DNA of 64,000 bases from contig NZ_KB899277.1 of the NCBI RefSeq assembly GCF_000378145.1, forward strand, positions 496,001-560,000, in the 5' to 3' direction. Origin of the DNA: Saccharibacillus kuerlensis DSM 22868 (GTDB lineage: Bacteria; Bacillota; Bacilli; Paenibacillales; Paenibacillaceae). The notes under the pieces were generated by a model. That model was not told where the DNA came from, ran no database searches, and worked only from the letters and a program-made list of their open reading frames with translations. Shown here piece after piece: positions 25,453 to 35,277 of this stretch (position 1 is its first letter; the number at the start of each line of letters is the position of its first letter). A program made the position numbers and the translations under genes.

Positions 25453-25568
25453 GAACGTGACAACTCCTTATCGGGTCTGGAGGCCGCTGCGGCGCTCCGT
25501 CCCTTTATTATACCGAATTTCGGACAGGTAAACCATGCAAGTCCTTACACCGGATAATATCCGCGTGC

Positions 25569-25622
25569 AGAAAAACAACCCTCCCGGATGCGACGGCCAG
25601 CGGCCGAACATCCGGGAGGGCT
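25569..25622 (-). terminator. Terminator of the diguanylate cyclase gene
   Basis: Stem CCCTCCCGGATG / CATCCGGGAGGG with an inner GGCC-containing hairpin, followed on the minus strand by TTGTTTTT. It separates the zapA unit from mutS2. Confidence 0.9.
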
Positions 25623-25673
25623 GTCGTCCTGTCAGAATGTGCCCACGTAGAATTTATGCCGACAAGCGGCACT

Positions 25674-26774
25674 TCACCCGCGCCGGGTTACGGTATCTAC
25701 ACTCCGATCATACAGCTCGACCCGATTTTTTCCCGATCGTTTTGCGCGATAGAGAGCGGCATCCGCTTTGGCAAACATAGTCTCTGCCGTGTCATCTGAT
25801 TCATAGCCGGCCATGCCTACGCTGATCGTAACCGGATGATTGCCCATATAAGAATAATTGGCACCTTGAACGGCCGCTCGGATAATCTCCGCATACGATG
25901 CCGATTCTTCGATCGTTTTTTCGGTAAAAATTATTGCGAATTCTTCGCCACCGTAACGGGCAGCAAAATCGTTCGGCGAAATCGCCATTCCCAGACGAAT
26001 CGAAACTTCTTTCAGCACCATGTCTCCGATCAAATGACCGTATGTATCGTTAATTTTTTTAAAATTATCGATATCCAGCACAGCAACCTGAATTTGAAGT
26101 CCGTTGCGCCTGCATTGATCGACCAGGTCTTCCAGGTATTCGTAGAACGTCCCGTGATTGTACAGCTGTGTCAGCGCATCGGTCTTGAGCAGGCGCTGAG
26201 AGACCGCCTTATCAACAATCATATCCTGCTGGGACTTCGTTAAACTCTCGACCTGGCGTCCAATCTCGATCGCACGAACAAGCACAGTGCGACTCAGCAG
26301 CAGCGAAGAGACAAGCATGAATTCCAGCAGCAAAAAATTTTCAAACCCTCGCCCGTAAAGCAAGCGTTCGACCGTGAAATAAAATGCTGTGTAGAGCCCA
26401 ATATTTAAAGCCCCAAACAGATACAGCATTCTGCGATCGAAATAAATTAATGGGATAAACATAGGGAATATCAGCAAAATGCCCGGCGCACTTTCCGTAT
26501 ACAAACCCAGAATCAGATAGTTGACGTACGCTATAGTCAGACTGACGCCTACAACAATCTGCCGTCCGTAGCGGCGGAAGCAGGCGTACAAAAGCTCTCC
26601 CAAACCCGCGATGCCGACAATCAACAGGCTTCGGCTCAGCAGTGAGACCGGATCGTTGCGGAACAAGATGCTGTTTCCGAAAAGAAAGTACAGAACTTCT
26701 ACTACCAACACCATCGCCACAACGATCCAGTAAGCGTTCAGAACCTGTCTATTCAGCTGATCAACGTTACCCAT
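25674..26774 (-). CDS. Membrane diguanylate cyclase (GGDEF domain)
   Basis: Makes the second messenger cyclic di-GMP from two GTP. 366 residues: about six membrane segments in residues 10-165, a short linker helix, and a GGDEF domain (about 195-360) with the intact active site RYGGEEF (275-279). The inhibitory RxxD site is not conserved (SPND occupies its place), so product inhibition is probably weak. The start is 8 nt after the zapA stop and its ribosome site AAGGTG overlaps that stop, so it is translated from the zapA transcript. This gene occupies the place where cvpA and polX lie in Bacillus subtilis. Confidence 0.9.
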   Translation of the reverse strand: MGNVDQLNRQVLNAYWIVVAMVLVVEVLYFLFGNSILFRNDPVSLLSRSLLIVGIAGLGELLYACFRRYGRQIVVGVSLTIAYVNYLILGLYTESAPGILLIFPMFIPLIYFDRRMLYLFGALNIGLYTAFYFTVERLLYGRGFENFLLLEFMLVSSLLLSRTVLVRAIEIGRQVESLTKSQQDMIVDKAVSQRLLKTDALTQLYNHGTFYEYLEDLVDQCRRNGLQIQVAVLDIDNFKKINDTYGHLIGDMVLKEVSIRLGMAISPNDFAARYGGEEFAIIFTEKTIEESASYAEIIRAAVQGANYSYMGNHPVTISVGMAGYESDDTAETMFAKADAALYRAKRSGKNRVELYDRSVDTVTRRG

Positions 26775-26782
26775 GGCTCACC

Positions 26783-29700
26783 TTAATGCCGCTGTTCCTG
26801 CTCCAACAGCTCCATCCATTCATTATATTCCTTTTGAAGCGCGGCATACTGCTCCCGAAGCTGCGAATGCTCCCGCTCGGTCGACTCGCGCTTTTCCTTT
26901 TCCATCTCGCGTTCGACATGAAGAATTCGGAGCTGGTGGGAAAGAATTTCATACTGTTCCGTCACCTGCCTCAATTCATTTTGCAGTTTTTCGCCAGCTG
27001 TGCCTTCGGTCCGCCCGGCGTTCTCGGCGGCTGCAAGGCGCTGTTCGAGTTCTGCCTTCTCTTCGGCCCGAGACTGTGCCAAGGCTTGATTTTTTTCCAG
27101 TTCTGCGTTCAGGCGGTCGCTGCGTTTCTCAAGTTCGCGGCTCGCTTCCTGTGCGCTGCGCAGTTCAACCTGCAGGCGACTGCTCTCCTCGGAAGCTCTT
27201 GCTGCACGCGCTTCCGCTTCTTCAAGCTTGCGTTCCGCAGCATTCTTCTGCTTCGTAAGCATACGCTGATGCTCATCAGCCTCTTCCAATTCGCGGCGTT
27301 GACGCGCCGTCTCGATCCGCCATGATGCTTCTCGGCCGCTGAATTCCGCAACCCGGGAAAACATTCGTTCACGTTCGGTCTGCCATTCCGCTTCGGCTTC
27401 GCGCAGGCGGCCAGCTTCGCGTTCAGCCGACTCCAGTGCTTCAGCGGATTGAATCTGCCGGTTCCGTGCATCTTCAAGTTCTTCTTCAAGACTAACAATC
27501 TGCAGTTCAAGACGAGATGCACGTTCATTCAACTCGTTTGCGGCACGGCGATCGTTCTCCAGCTGCTGCTTCAGATCGCTTTCTCTCAATTCTGCTGCCG
27601 CTTCGCGTTCACGGAAAGCCGCCAGCTCGTTTTCAAGCTTCGCATATTCACGCGCACGCTCCGACTCGCCAGCTGTCAGCGCTTCAAGCCCCTGCTCCAA
27701 CTCTTCTTTCTGACTGCGCAGGCTGTGCACCTGCTCTTCCAGATCTCCCGTCAAGCGTTCTTGGCGCTCGCGCTCGTCGTTCCATTCGGCTTCGCGGCGG
27801 ACATAATCGTCCAGTTCGCCGGACAACTTCGACAACCGCTCTTCCAATTCGCTCAGATGTCCGCGCAGATTATCCCGCTCGACCGATAGTTCGCCGTTAT
27901 GCCGCACGGCAGAATCGTGTTCCGTTCGCGTCCGGTCCAGCTCCGTCTGCAGACTCTCTCGCAGTACGTTCAGTTCGCGCTCGCGCTCTTCGGCATCGGT
28001 AAGACGGCCGATCAGCGTATTCCGTTCGGCTTCGGACGCTTCTGCACGCGCCTGCAATCCCTGAAGCTTCGAAGAGACTTCCTGACGCTCTCTTTCCAGA
28101 GCCTCCAGAGCTTCGCGCGCCGAGTGCAGTTCGGCCTGCAGGCCGGACTGCACTTCTTCCAGACGCAGCGCTTCGCCCGTCAGGTATTCTTCGCTGACGA
28201 TCAAGTCCTGTACCCGCGCTTCCAGACGGGTACGTGTCTCCTCCATCTCACGGTTCTTCGCTTCCAAATCGGCTCCAAGCGAATGTTTCTCGCTCCGAAG
28301 CGCTTCAATTTGGCGGTTGGAATCTTCCAACCGCTGCTCCAGCAACGCCTTGTCCGTATTCAAAGCAGCAGCCTGTATACGAGTCTCCTCCAATTCAGCT
28401 TCCAGCGTCTGCTTCTCGGCAGCCCATGCATCCGCGCTCTCTGTCAGCGCCGCAAGACGCAGTTCCAGCGAGGCCTCTGCTTCCGCAAGACGTGCGCTCT
28501 CCTCGAGTGCAGCCGACAGCTCGTCCGACAACGAATCGTTGTCGGCCCGCAGCGAATCGCCTTCGGCTCGTGCCGATTCCAGCCCGGCTTCCAATTCGGA
28601 TTTTTCCGCATTCAGTACGGCTGCCGCTTCGCGTTCGCTCCGCAGCTCGCTCTCCATTGTTCCGTATTCGTTTTCCAGATCGGCAATACGCGACCGCAGT
28701 TGGGACGCTGCCACGTCACGCTCACGCAGCTCTTCCTGCAGTTGACGCTCACGCTCCATCAGCTCTGCCAGCTCTTCTTCCAATCGAACGGCTTCGCCGG
28801 TCAAATATTCTTCACTTCCGCTCAATTCGCGTACACGCTCTTCAAGACGGGAACGCACTTCTTCAAGTTCCGCGCTTCCCGCTTCCAGTTCGGTCAGACG
28901 AATCCGCAGACCGGCCAGCTCGTTCTCGAGTCCGGATTTCTCGTTCGACAGAGACTGAAGCTCGCCTTCCAAGCGCGATTTGTCTGCGTGTACAGCTTGC
29001 AGTTCGTCTGCGAGACGGGACTTGTCTCCATTTGCAGACTGAAGTTCGTTCTCCAGGCGTTCTTTTTCTTCACCCAGCGCAATCCATTCGCGCTCCAAAG
29101 TGTCTTTCTCTTCCGAGAGCGAATCCAGCTTCTCCTGAAGACGGCGCTGTTCGGCGTGCAATGTCTCCAACTCTTCTTCCAGACGGGTTTTCTCACTGTT
29201 CGCCGTTTCCAGCTCGCTCTCAAGCCGCGAACTGTTCCCGCTCGCCGTCTGCAGCTCGTCTTCAAGACGCACTTTATCTGCAGATACAGCTTCCAGTTCA
29301 CTTGTCAGACGGGATTTGTCCGCTCCGATCGATTCCAATTCACCGCTCAGACGGGAGATTTCCTCTTGGCTTTCGGACAGCACACGGTTCAACTCGCTTC
29401 GCGAAGCTTCTGCTTCTTCAAGCAGCGATTCGAACATGCCCTTCTCTTCCTCCCAGGCCTGCTCGCGCTGCTGCCAGGACTCCAGCTTGGCTGTAAGATC
29501 GGTATTCTCCGCTGCCCGGGCAGCCTCCGCCTCTGCCAGTGCAGACGCCCGAAGATGAAGCGCTTCGCGTTCACTCTGTTCTTCCTGAACCGACAGGCGA
29601 AGCCGCTCCCGCTCTTCGCGCAGATCGCGTTCCGTTTCGCGTAAATCTGCAAGCTCTTCTTCCAATTGACTGCGACGCTCTTCCTCCGCAGACAGGCTTC

Positions 29701-30784
29701 CCCGCAGATCTTCCAGCAGTGTCCGCGCATTCTCGTAACGCTCGGACAGCTCATGTTCACGCTGCCGGGTCTCGTTCAGCTCGGATTCCAAGCGCGTATT
29801 TTCCTCACTCCAGATGCCTTCGCTTTCCTGCAGTTCGCTTACGCGGATCTCAAGCTTCGCCCGAATATCGGCGAGCTCCCGGCCGCTCTCCTCAAGCTCT
29901 GCGGAGCGAAGCTCCGACACGCGCAGCGACTCGCGCAGTTCGGCTTCGCGGGTCTGCAGTCCGCTCAGTTCTTCGCCAAGCTTGCGGCTCTGCTCCGCCG
30001 TTCGTTCGGCCTTCTGCTCCATTTCGGCTACTTTCGCTTCCAATACGCTTCGCAGTTCGTTCAGGCGGCTCTCTTCTTCACGCAGAAGACCAAGTTCCAG
30101 CTCCAACTCTTCCCTGCGCGACTCGCTTTCCGCCAGACTTGTACGCAGCGCCTCTCTTTCCGCATCCAATTTGCCAGCCTGCTCGCGGCTTTCGGCCAGC
30201 GCTTCCTCTCCACGGCGAAGTTCCAAACGGATTGCTTCCAGCTCGCTTGTCAGACCTTCATTCGTTTGACGCTCCGAAACCAGCTGATCGCCGGTCTTCT
30301 TCAATGTATCGCGGACTTCCCGGCCGGATTTCTCGGAGTCTGCCAGTTTCGCTTCAAGCTGCTTCTTGGTTCCATTCAGGCGTTCCAGCTCTCCGTTCGT
30401 ACGTTTCAATTCTTCTCGGCGTACGGCCAGTTCTTTCTCCGCTTCGGACAATCTGGCATTTTCCGCACGCAGCTGCTCCGCCGCAGCTTCCTGAGCTTCG
30501 CTCGACCTGCGCAGTTCGGCCAGTTCGGCCTCCAACGACAAGGAACGTGCCGCCACTTCGTCTAACTGCTCCTGAAGATCCTGATTTGTTATATTTGTTT
30601 CCGCCATATTCACGGCAGCCAGAACAGCGATTCTTACCGTATCCAGACGAGGATGTCCGGTTGCGATCGCCGTCATGCGCTCGTCGACCAAACGGGCTAC
30701 CCGTTTTACATAATCTTGGCTGCTTCCGAAAATTTTATAGGACGTTCCGTAGATCTCCACGCTGACTGTTTTCCGTTCAGCCAT
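26783..30784 (-). CDS. zapA: Giant ZapA: cell-division ZapA domain with a long coiled coil
   Basis: 1333 residues; ordinary ZapA proteins have about 85-150. Residues 1-80 (MAERKTVSVEIYGTSYKI ... MAETNITNQDLQEQLDE) are a clear ZapA domain, which bundles FtsZ filaments. From about residue 75 to the end the protein is a nearly unbroken coiled coil rich in Glu, Leu, Arg and Ser, with no membrane segment. Residues 487-626 are ten consecutive 14-residue repeats of the pattern xxDKSRLExELxxL. A motif RVxxLxxSEEYLTGEAxRLEE occurs near 650 and 857, with a weaker version near 314. It lies after pheT as in Bacillus. It could act as a long spacer or filament at the division ring. The frame is intact and has a GGAG site 9 nt before its ATG. 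Confidence 0.88.
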   Translation of the reverse strand: MAERKTVSVEIYGTSYKIFGSSQDYVKRVARLVDERMTAIATGHPRLDTVRIAVLAAVNMAETNITNQDLQEQLDEVAARSLSLEAELAELRRSSEAQEAAAEQLRAENARLSEAEKELAVRREELKRTNGELERLNGTKKQLEAKLADSEKSGREVRDTLKKTGDQLVSERQTNEGLTSELEAIRLELRRGEEALAESREQAGKLDAEREALRTSLAESESRREELELELGLLREEESRLNELRSVLEAKVAEMEQKAERTAEQSRKLGEELSGLQTREAELRESLRVSELRSAELEESGRELADIRAKLEIRVSELQESEGIWSEENTRLESELNETRQREHELSERYENARTLLEDLRGSLSAEEERRSQLEEELADLRETERDLREERERLRLSVQEEQSEREALHLRASALAEAEAARAAENTDLTAKLESWQQREQAWEEEKGMFESLLEEAEASRSELNRVLSESQEEISRLSGELESIGADKSRLTSELEAVSADKVRLEDELQTASGNSSRLESELETANSEKTRLEEELETLHAEQRRLQEKLDSLSEEKDTLEREWIALGEEKERLENELQSANGDKSRLADELQAVHADKSRLEGELQSLSNEKSGLENELAGLRIRLTELEAGSAELEEVRSRLEERVRELSGSEEYLTGEAVRLEEELAELMERERQLQEELRERDVAASQLRSRIADLENEYGTMESELRSEREAAAVLNAEKSELEAGLESARAEGDSLRADNDSLSDELSAALEESARLAEAEASLELRLAALTESADAWAAEKQTLEAELEETRIQAAALNTDKALLEQRLEDSNRQIEALRSEKHSLGADLEAKNREMEETRTRLEARVQDLIVSEEYLTGEALRLEEVQSGLQAELHSAREALEALERERQEVSSKLQGLQARAEASEAERNTLIGRLTDAEERERELNVLRESLQTELDRTRTEHDSAVRHNGELSVERDNLRGHLSELEERLSKLSGELDDYVRREAEWNDERERQERLTGDLEEQVHSLRSQKEELEQGLEALTAGESERAREYAKLENELAAFREREAAAELRESDLKQQLENDRRAANELNERASRLELQIVSLEEELEDARNRQIQSAEALESAEREAGRLREAEAEWQTERERMFSRVAEFSGREASWRIETARQRRELEEADEHQRMLTKQKNAAERKLEEAEARAARASEESSRLQVELRSAQEASRELEKRSDRLNAELEKNQALAQSRAEEKAELEQRLAAAENAGRTEGTAGEKLQNELRQVTEQYEILSHQLRILHVEREMEKEKRESTEREHSQLREQYAALQKEYNEWMELLEQEQRH
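28907..29326 (-). repeat. Ten 42-nt coding repeats inside zapA
   Basis: This stretch codes for residues 487-626: ten units of exactly 14 residues, for example GADKSRLTSELEAV, SADKVRLEDELQTA, NGDKSRLADELQAV and HADKSRLEGELQSL. Fourteen residues equal two heptads, so repeat loss or gain would keep the coiled-coil register. Confidence 0.85.
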
Positions 30785-31068
30785 ATTCGCCCGCTCCTCT
30801 CCATTGTTCTTCCTAGTATGAACTCATCTATTACTTGCCGAATGAACCCGGCTGCAGGCGTTCAGTCGCCGCTTCATTTGAATGGTTATATCGTCTCAGC
30901 TGCTCTGCTACGGTGTTCATCCGTTGAGCAGACCATGCCGGCTTCTGCGATTTCCGCTTCTTATTTCGGGCTCTCCAATCCTGCTGCTTCTATCGGGTTA
31001 TGACGTCCGATCTCTCCGAAAGTTGCTCGAATATGAGTTTCGAACGACCAACACTGGACGTTACGCCC
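30785..31068. other. Intergenic stretch between pheT terminator and zapA
   Basis: About 280 nt without a recognisable gene, RNA motif or repeat. It presumably holds the zapA promoter, but no clear -35/-10 pair stands out. Confidence 0.4.
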
Positions 31069-31142
31069 AAAAACCGCATCCCTCTTCAAGGCACCGATCC
31101 GCATGGCGGACCGGATTCCTAAAGAATTCGATGCGGTTTTGC
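31069..31142 (-). terminator. Terminator of pheST
   Basis: Arms AAAACCGCATC (31071-31081) and GATGCGGTTTT (31131-31141) enclose a second hairpin CCGATCCGC / GCGGACCGG. On the minus strand the structure ends in TTTTT. Confidence 0.8.
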
Positions 31143-31163
31143 TCATCTCCTGCCGGATTCAGC

Positions 31164-33593
31164 TTACTTTCTCAATTCCGCGGCAAAAGTTTGTTCCAGA
31201 CGTTCTACAGCGTTCTGATGAGCCGCGGCCACTTCCTCGTCCGTAAGCGTGCGTTCTGGATGACGGTAAGTCAGCGACAGCGCTACGCTTTTCTTGCCTT
31301 CCGCAACCCGATCGCCCGTATAAACGTCGAACACGCGTACATCTTGCAGCAGTTCGCCGGCGGATTCACGCACGGCACCAATCAGAGCTCCCGCTTCAAC
31401 TTCCAGATCGACCACAACGGCAATATCGCGCTGTGCGGACGGATAACGCGGCAGATCGCGGTATTCGATCTCCGGTACCGCTCTCTCGTACAGCTCGTCC
31501 AGACAAATCTCGGCCGCATAAGTGTCGTCAAGATCGTAGTCTCGCTGAAGCTGCGGATGCAGCTGCCCCATTACGCCGACGCGCTTGTCCTGCGCTCCTG
31601 TCAAATACAGCGATGCGGAGCGGCCCGGGTGGAAGCCGTCCGGTGAATCTGCACGGAATTCGGCTTCAAGTCCAAGCTCTTCCAGCACACGTTCCACAGC
31701 TCCCTTGAGATCGAAGAAATCGACTTTACGTGCAGTCGTGCCAATTGCACCGTCTGTCCGGCTGCCATTGATCAGCAGACCCAGCATAGTCAATTCAACC
31801 GGCTGCGCCGTCACTTTTTGTTCGCTGGCATGGAACACCTTGCCGATCTCGAACAAGGATAGATCGGCATTCTTGCGGTTGCCGTTGTACTGCGCCGCTT
31901 CCAGCAGGAGCGGCACGAGGCTTGTGCGCAGTACACTGCGCTCCTCGCTCATCGGCATAGCCAGCGGTACGGCATGTGTCCCGGCCGAGAATGACGTGAA
32001 ACGCTCCGTGTTCTCCGGACGCGTGAACGAGTAAGTAATCGCTTCATGGAAACCGCCGTGCGTCAGCGTGCGGCGGACAGCTACACGGACTGCCTGCGAT
32101 TTTGTATAGAAGCCCGGCGTGGTCGGTCCTTCAATGACCGTTGTCGGAATATTGTCGTAACCGTGAATACGCGCGGCTTCTTCGATCAAGTCGACATCGC
32201 GTGTAATATCGCCGCGGCGTGTCGGCACCTGTACGTCAAGTACGCCCTGCGCGCTGTCTGCGGATTTGAAGTTCAGACGGGCGAAGATCGCTTTAAGCTC
32301 GAGCATCGAAATGTCTGTACCCAGGTAAGCATTTAGTTTCGGCAGCGACAGAGAAATGACTTTTTCCTGAATGGCTTCGCCCTTCTGCTCGATAACGCCG
32401 TGTGCCACCGAGCCGCCCGCATGACGAGCCAGCAGCAGCGCCGCACGATCAAGTGCCGCATTGACCGCCGACGGATCGACTTCCTTCTCGAAACGCAGGC
32501 TCGCTTCGGAGCGCAGCCCGAGCTTTCTCGAGGTCTTACGTACGGAAGAACCGGAGAACTTGGCCGATTCAAGCGCAATATTGACCGTGGATTCCGTAAC
32601 TTCAGTTTCCAGTCCGCCCATCACGCCGGCCAGCGCTGCCGGACGGTCGTCGCCGGTAATGAGCAGCATCGACGGATCCAGCTTGCGTTCCTGGCCATCG
32701 AGCGTCGTCAGCATTTCGCCTTCTCTAGCCGAACGTACGCCGATGCTTGCGCCAAGCTTGTCGGCATCGAATGCATGCAGCGGCTGCCCGCACTCCAGCA
32801 TGACGTAGTTCGTAATATCGACGACATTGTTGGTCGGACGAATGCCTGCAGCCATTAAACGGTTCTGCATCCACTGCGGCGAAGGACCGATCTTCACGCC
32901 GGAAATGTAACGGATCGCGTAATGCGAGCAGAGTTCCTTGTCTTCAATCGAGACATTGACATGCTCCGAAGCGGAACCGCCAGCTTCGATCAGATCGATC
33001 GAAGGCAGCTTTACATCGCTGCCAAGAATGGCTGCCGTTTCGTAGGCCGCGCCGATCATGCTCAGGCAGTCGGAGCGGTTAGGCGTCAGATCGAATTCCA
33101 GTACCGCGTCGTCAAGGCCGAGCACCTGCACGATCGGCAGACCGATCTGCGTATTTTCCGGCAGCACGAGAATGCCTTCCTGCTGGTCTTTCGGCAGCAG
33201 CTTGTCGTTCATACCGAGTTCGCTCGCGGAGCAGATCATACCCTGCGATGCCACACCGCGCAGCTTGGCTTTCTTAATCTTGAAGTCCCCCGGGAGAACG
33301 GCTCCCACAATAGCGACCGGTACCTTCTGGCCCGCGTCGACGTTCTTCGCTCCGCATACGATCTGCAGATCTTCACCGGATCCCACATCGACTGTGCAGA
33401 CGTTCAGCTTGTCGGCATCGGGATGCTTTTCCTTATGTTTGACATAGCCGACGACTACGCCTTGTACTCCTTGATTGCGATGCTCGATTTCGTCGATTTC
33501 AATGCCTGCGCGAGTAATTTTTTCCGCAAGTTCTTCGGGCGTTACGCCTTCAAAGTTTACGTATTCGGATAGCCACTGCGTAGATACTTTCAC
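31164..33593 (-). CDS. pheT: Phenylalanyl-tRNA synthetase beta subunit
   Basis: Beta chain of the (alpha-beta)2 PheRS. 809 residues with the usual order: EMAP/tRNA-binding OB fold (about 40-150), B1/B5 domains, B3/B4 editing domain (GVMGGLETEVTESTVNIALESA region), the catalytic-like core, and a C-terminal anticodon-binding FDX-ACB domain (YPSAQRDIAVVVDLEV to the end). GTG start at 33593 with GGAAG upstream. It is 85 nt behind pheS under the same T-box. Confidence 0.96.
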   Translation of the reverse strand: MKVSTQWLSEYVNFEGVTPEELAEKITRAGIEIDEIEHRNQGVQGVVVGYVKHKEKHPDADKLNVCTVDVGSGEDLQIVCGAKNVDAGQKVPVAIVGAVLPGDFKIKKAKLRGVASQGMICSASELGMNDKLLPKDQQEGILVLPENTQIGLPIVQVLGLDDAVLEFDLTPNRSDCLSMIGAAYETAAILGSDVKLPSIDLIEAGGSASEHVNVSIEDKELCSHYAIRYISGVKIGPSPQWMQNRLMAAGIRPTNNVVDITNYVMLECGQPLHAFDADKLGASIGVRSAREGEMLTTLDGQERKLDPSMLLITGDDRPAALAGVMGGLETEVTESTVNIALESAKFSGSSVRKTSRKLGLRSEASLRFEKEVDPSAVNAALDRAALLLARHAGGSVAHGVIEQKGEAIQEKVISLSLPKLNAYLGTDISMLELKAIFARLNFKSADSAQGVLDVQVPTRRGDITRDVDLIEEAARIHGYDNIPTTVIEGPTTPGFYTKSQAVRVAVRRTLTHGGFHEAITYSFTRPENTERFTSFSAGTHAVPLAMPMSEERSVLRTSLVPLLLEAAQYNGNRKNADLSLFEIGKVFHASEQKVTAQPVELTMLGLLINGSRTDGAIGTTARKVDFFDLKGAVERVLEELGLEAEFRADSPDGFHPGRSASLYLTGAQDKRVGVMGQLHPQLQRDYDLDDTYAAEICLDELYERAVPEIEYRDLPRYPSAQRDIAVVVDLEVEAGALIGAVRESAGELLQDVRVFDVYTGDRVAEGKKSVALSLTYRHPERTLTDEEVAAAHQNAVERLEQTFAAELRK

Positions 33594-33678
33594 TGTCCGC
33601 TCACTTCCTTATTCGTTATGGATGATGGATCAATTTTAAGCTGTCAAAAATTTATATTCGTTTCGCTTATTAGTTCCT

Positions 33679-34695
33679 CTATTGATGCGCGAACTGTTCC
33701 AGGAACCGTTCGTCGTTATTGTAGAAATGACGGATATCGTCGACGCCGTATTTCAGCATCGCGATGCGCTCTACGCCGATACCGAATGCGAAGCCGCTGT
33801 ACTGTTCCGGATCATAACCGCTCATTTCCAGTACGCGAGGATGCACCATCCCGCAGCCCAGCACTTCCAGCCAGCCGGCTTCGGTCGCGCCTTTCTTCTT
33901 ATAAGTGACGTCCACTTCGGCACTAGGCTCGGTGAACGGGAAGAAGCTTGGACGCATCCGAATTTCCGTTTCGCTGCCGAACAGCTCGCGCATGAAATGC
34001 TGCAGAGTGCCCTTAAGGTCGCTCATACGGATATTTTTGCCGATGACAAGCCCTTCGATCTGGTTGAACTGGAAGGAGTGGGTCGCATCGTCGTCGTCGC
34101 GGCGGTATACTTTGCCCGGGCAGATGACTTTGACCGGCACTTCGCCGTTCATCGATTCCATCGTCCGGACCTGTACAGGCGATGTCTGTGTACGCATCAG
34201 CAGATCTTCCGTAATATAGAAGGAATCCTGCATGTCGCGCGCCGGATGGTCCTTCGGCAGGTTCAGCGCTTCGAAGTTGTGGTAGTCAGTCTCGACTTCC
34301 GGGCCTTCCGCAATCTGGTAGCCCATACCGATAAAGATCTGCTCGATCTCCTCGATAACACGCGTCAGCGGGTGCACAGCACCTCGCGGCAGCTTGCGTC
34401 CTGGCAGCGTCACGTCGATTGTCTCAGAAGCCAGACGACGTTCCGTCTCTTCGCGCTCGAACCGTTCGCTAAGTTCGGTAACAGCAGCGTCGATCGCATC
34501 GCGTACTTCGTTCGCCAACTGTCCGATCACCGGACGTTCTTCGGCCGACAATCCGCCCATTCCGCGCAGAATTTCAGTCAGCTTGCCCTTTTTGCCCTGG
34601 TATTTGACACGCAGCTCGTCGAGATGCTTTGCGTCCGTTACGCTCTGAAGTTCTTCGAGCGCTTCGACTTTCAATTGTTCCAAACGTTCTCTCAT
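33679..34695 (-). CDS. pheS: Phenylalanyl-tRNA synthetase alpha subunit
   Basis: Catalytic chain that attaches phenylalanine to tRNA-Phe. 338 residues. An N-terminal coiled coil (about 1-85) is followed by the class II core with [23 protein letters not shown] region, motif 2 near TSPVQVRTM, and motif 3 [16 protein letters not shown] near residue 310. The ATG at 34695 has AAGGAG 10 nt upstream; an extension to 34800 would run through the T-box terminator. pheS and pheT share one transcript. Confidence 0.95.
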   Translation of the reverse strand: MRERLEQLKVEALEELQSVTDAKHLDELRVKYQGKKGKLTEILRGMGGLSAEERPVIGQLANEVRDAIDAAVTELSERFEREETERRLASETIDVTLPGRKLPRGAVHPLTRVIEEIEQIFIGMGYQIAEGPEVETDYHNFEALNLPKDHPARDMQDSFYITEDLLMRTQTSPVQVRTMESMNGEVPVKVICPGKVYRRDDDDATHSFQFNQIEGLVIGKNIRMSDLKGTLQHFMRELFGSETEIRMRPSFFPFTEPSAEVDVTYKKKGATEAGWLEVLGCGMVHPRVLEMSGYDPEQYSGFAFGIGVERIAMLKYGVDDIRHFYNNDERFLEQFAHQ

Positions 34696-34797
34696 CGTCC
34701 GCAGACTCCTTTCCCGCCGGGGAAGTATTATAGGCGCCGCAGCTTCGCACGACATTGGCATCGCATCGAAGACAACCCGCGCAATAACTCCGTAAAA

Positions 34798-35112
34798 CAA
34801 AAAGATCTTCCCGCCCCAAGGGACGAAAAGATCGCGTTACCACCCTAATTCAGAAGCCTTCCTCCGGTCATGCGACAGGGAAACAGCGCGGCCGCAGCGG
34901 CCGGACTTCTCTCAGAGACGAAGATAACGGATCGTCAACCCGGCTTTCCTAGTGCGGGAATTCCCGGTTCAGAAAGCGGCTCCGGAGCGAACTTCGGCGT
35001 CGGCGTGATCGTGGGAATGCTCTCAATCCATGGCATTCTCTCCCTGTACGGCGTCGGCGCTTACTCTTCTCCATCATCGCGAAAGTCATATGATAGATAC
35101 AATAGAAGATGC
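34798..35112 (-). promoter_or_regulatory. T-box leader of pheST
   Basis: The minus strand carries TTAGGGTGGTAACGCG, the T-box core (34832-34848), then a terminator AAAAGATCTT-type stem with CGTCCC/GGGACG-like arms and TTTTTG (34798-34832). TTC (Phe) triplets are present in the upstream part, for example in GAAGTTCGC near 34995. Stem I was not modelled. Uncharged tRNA-Phe should permit read-through. Confidence 0.92.
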
Positions 35113-35118
35113 CCATCT

Positions 35119-35148
35119 ATTCTACTAAAAAGCAATAGGCGGCGTCAA
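35119..35148 (-). promoter_or_regulatory. Sigma-A promoter of pheST
   Basis: On the minus strand, TTGACG (35148-35143), an 18-bp spacer and TAGAAT (35124-35119). It places the start just before the T-box leader. Confidence 0.65.
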
Positions 35149-35277
35149 TCTCAAATCCCACCTAACGATTCCCCCTACTCCCTCCTACCCCAGTCGCCTG
35201 CCGATCCAGTCCTAAACCTGAAGAAAAGCTGCAGCGATTTTGCGGAGAAATGTGCCGCTAATCACGAGCATATCGGA

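Noticed and set aside
27899-29644. Long plus-strand frames opposite zapA
   Set aside because: They arise from the repetitive Glu/Leu/Arg codons of the coiled coil read in antisense. Their products are low-complexity and have no start signals.
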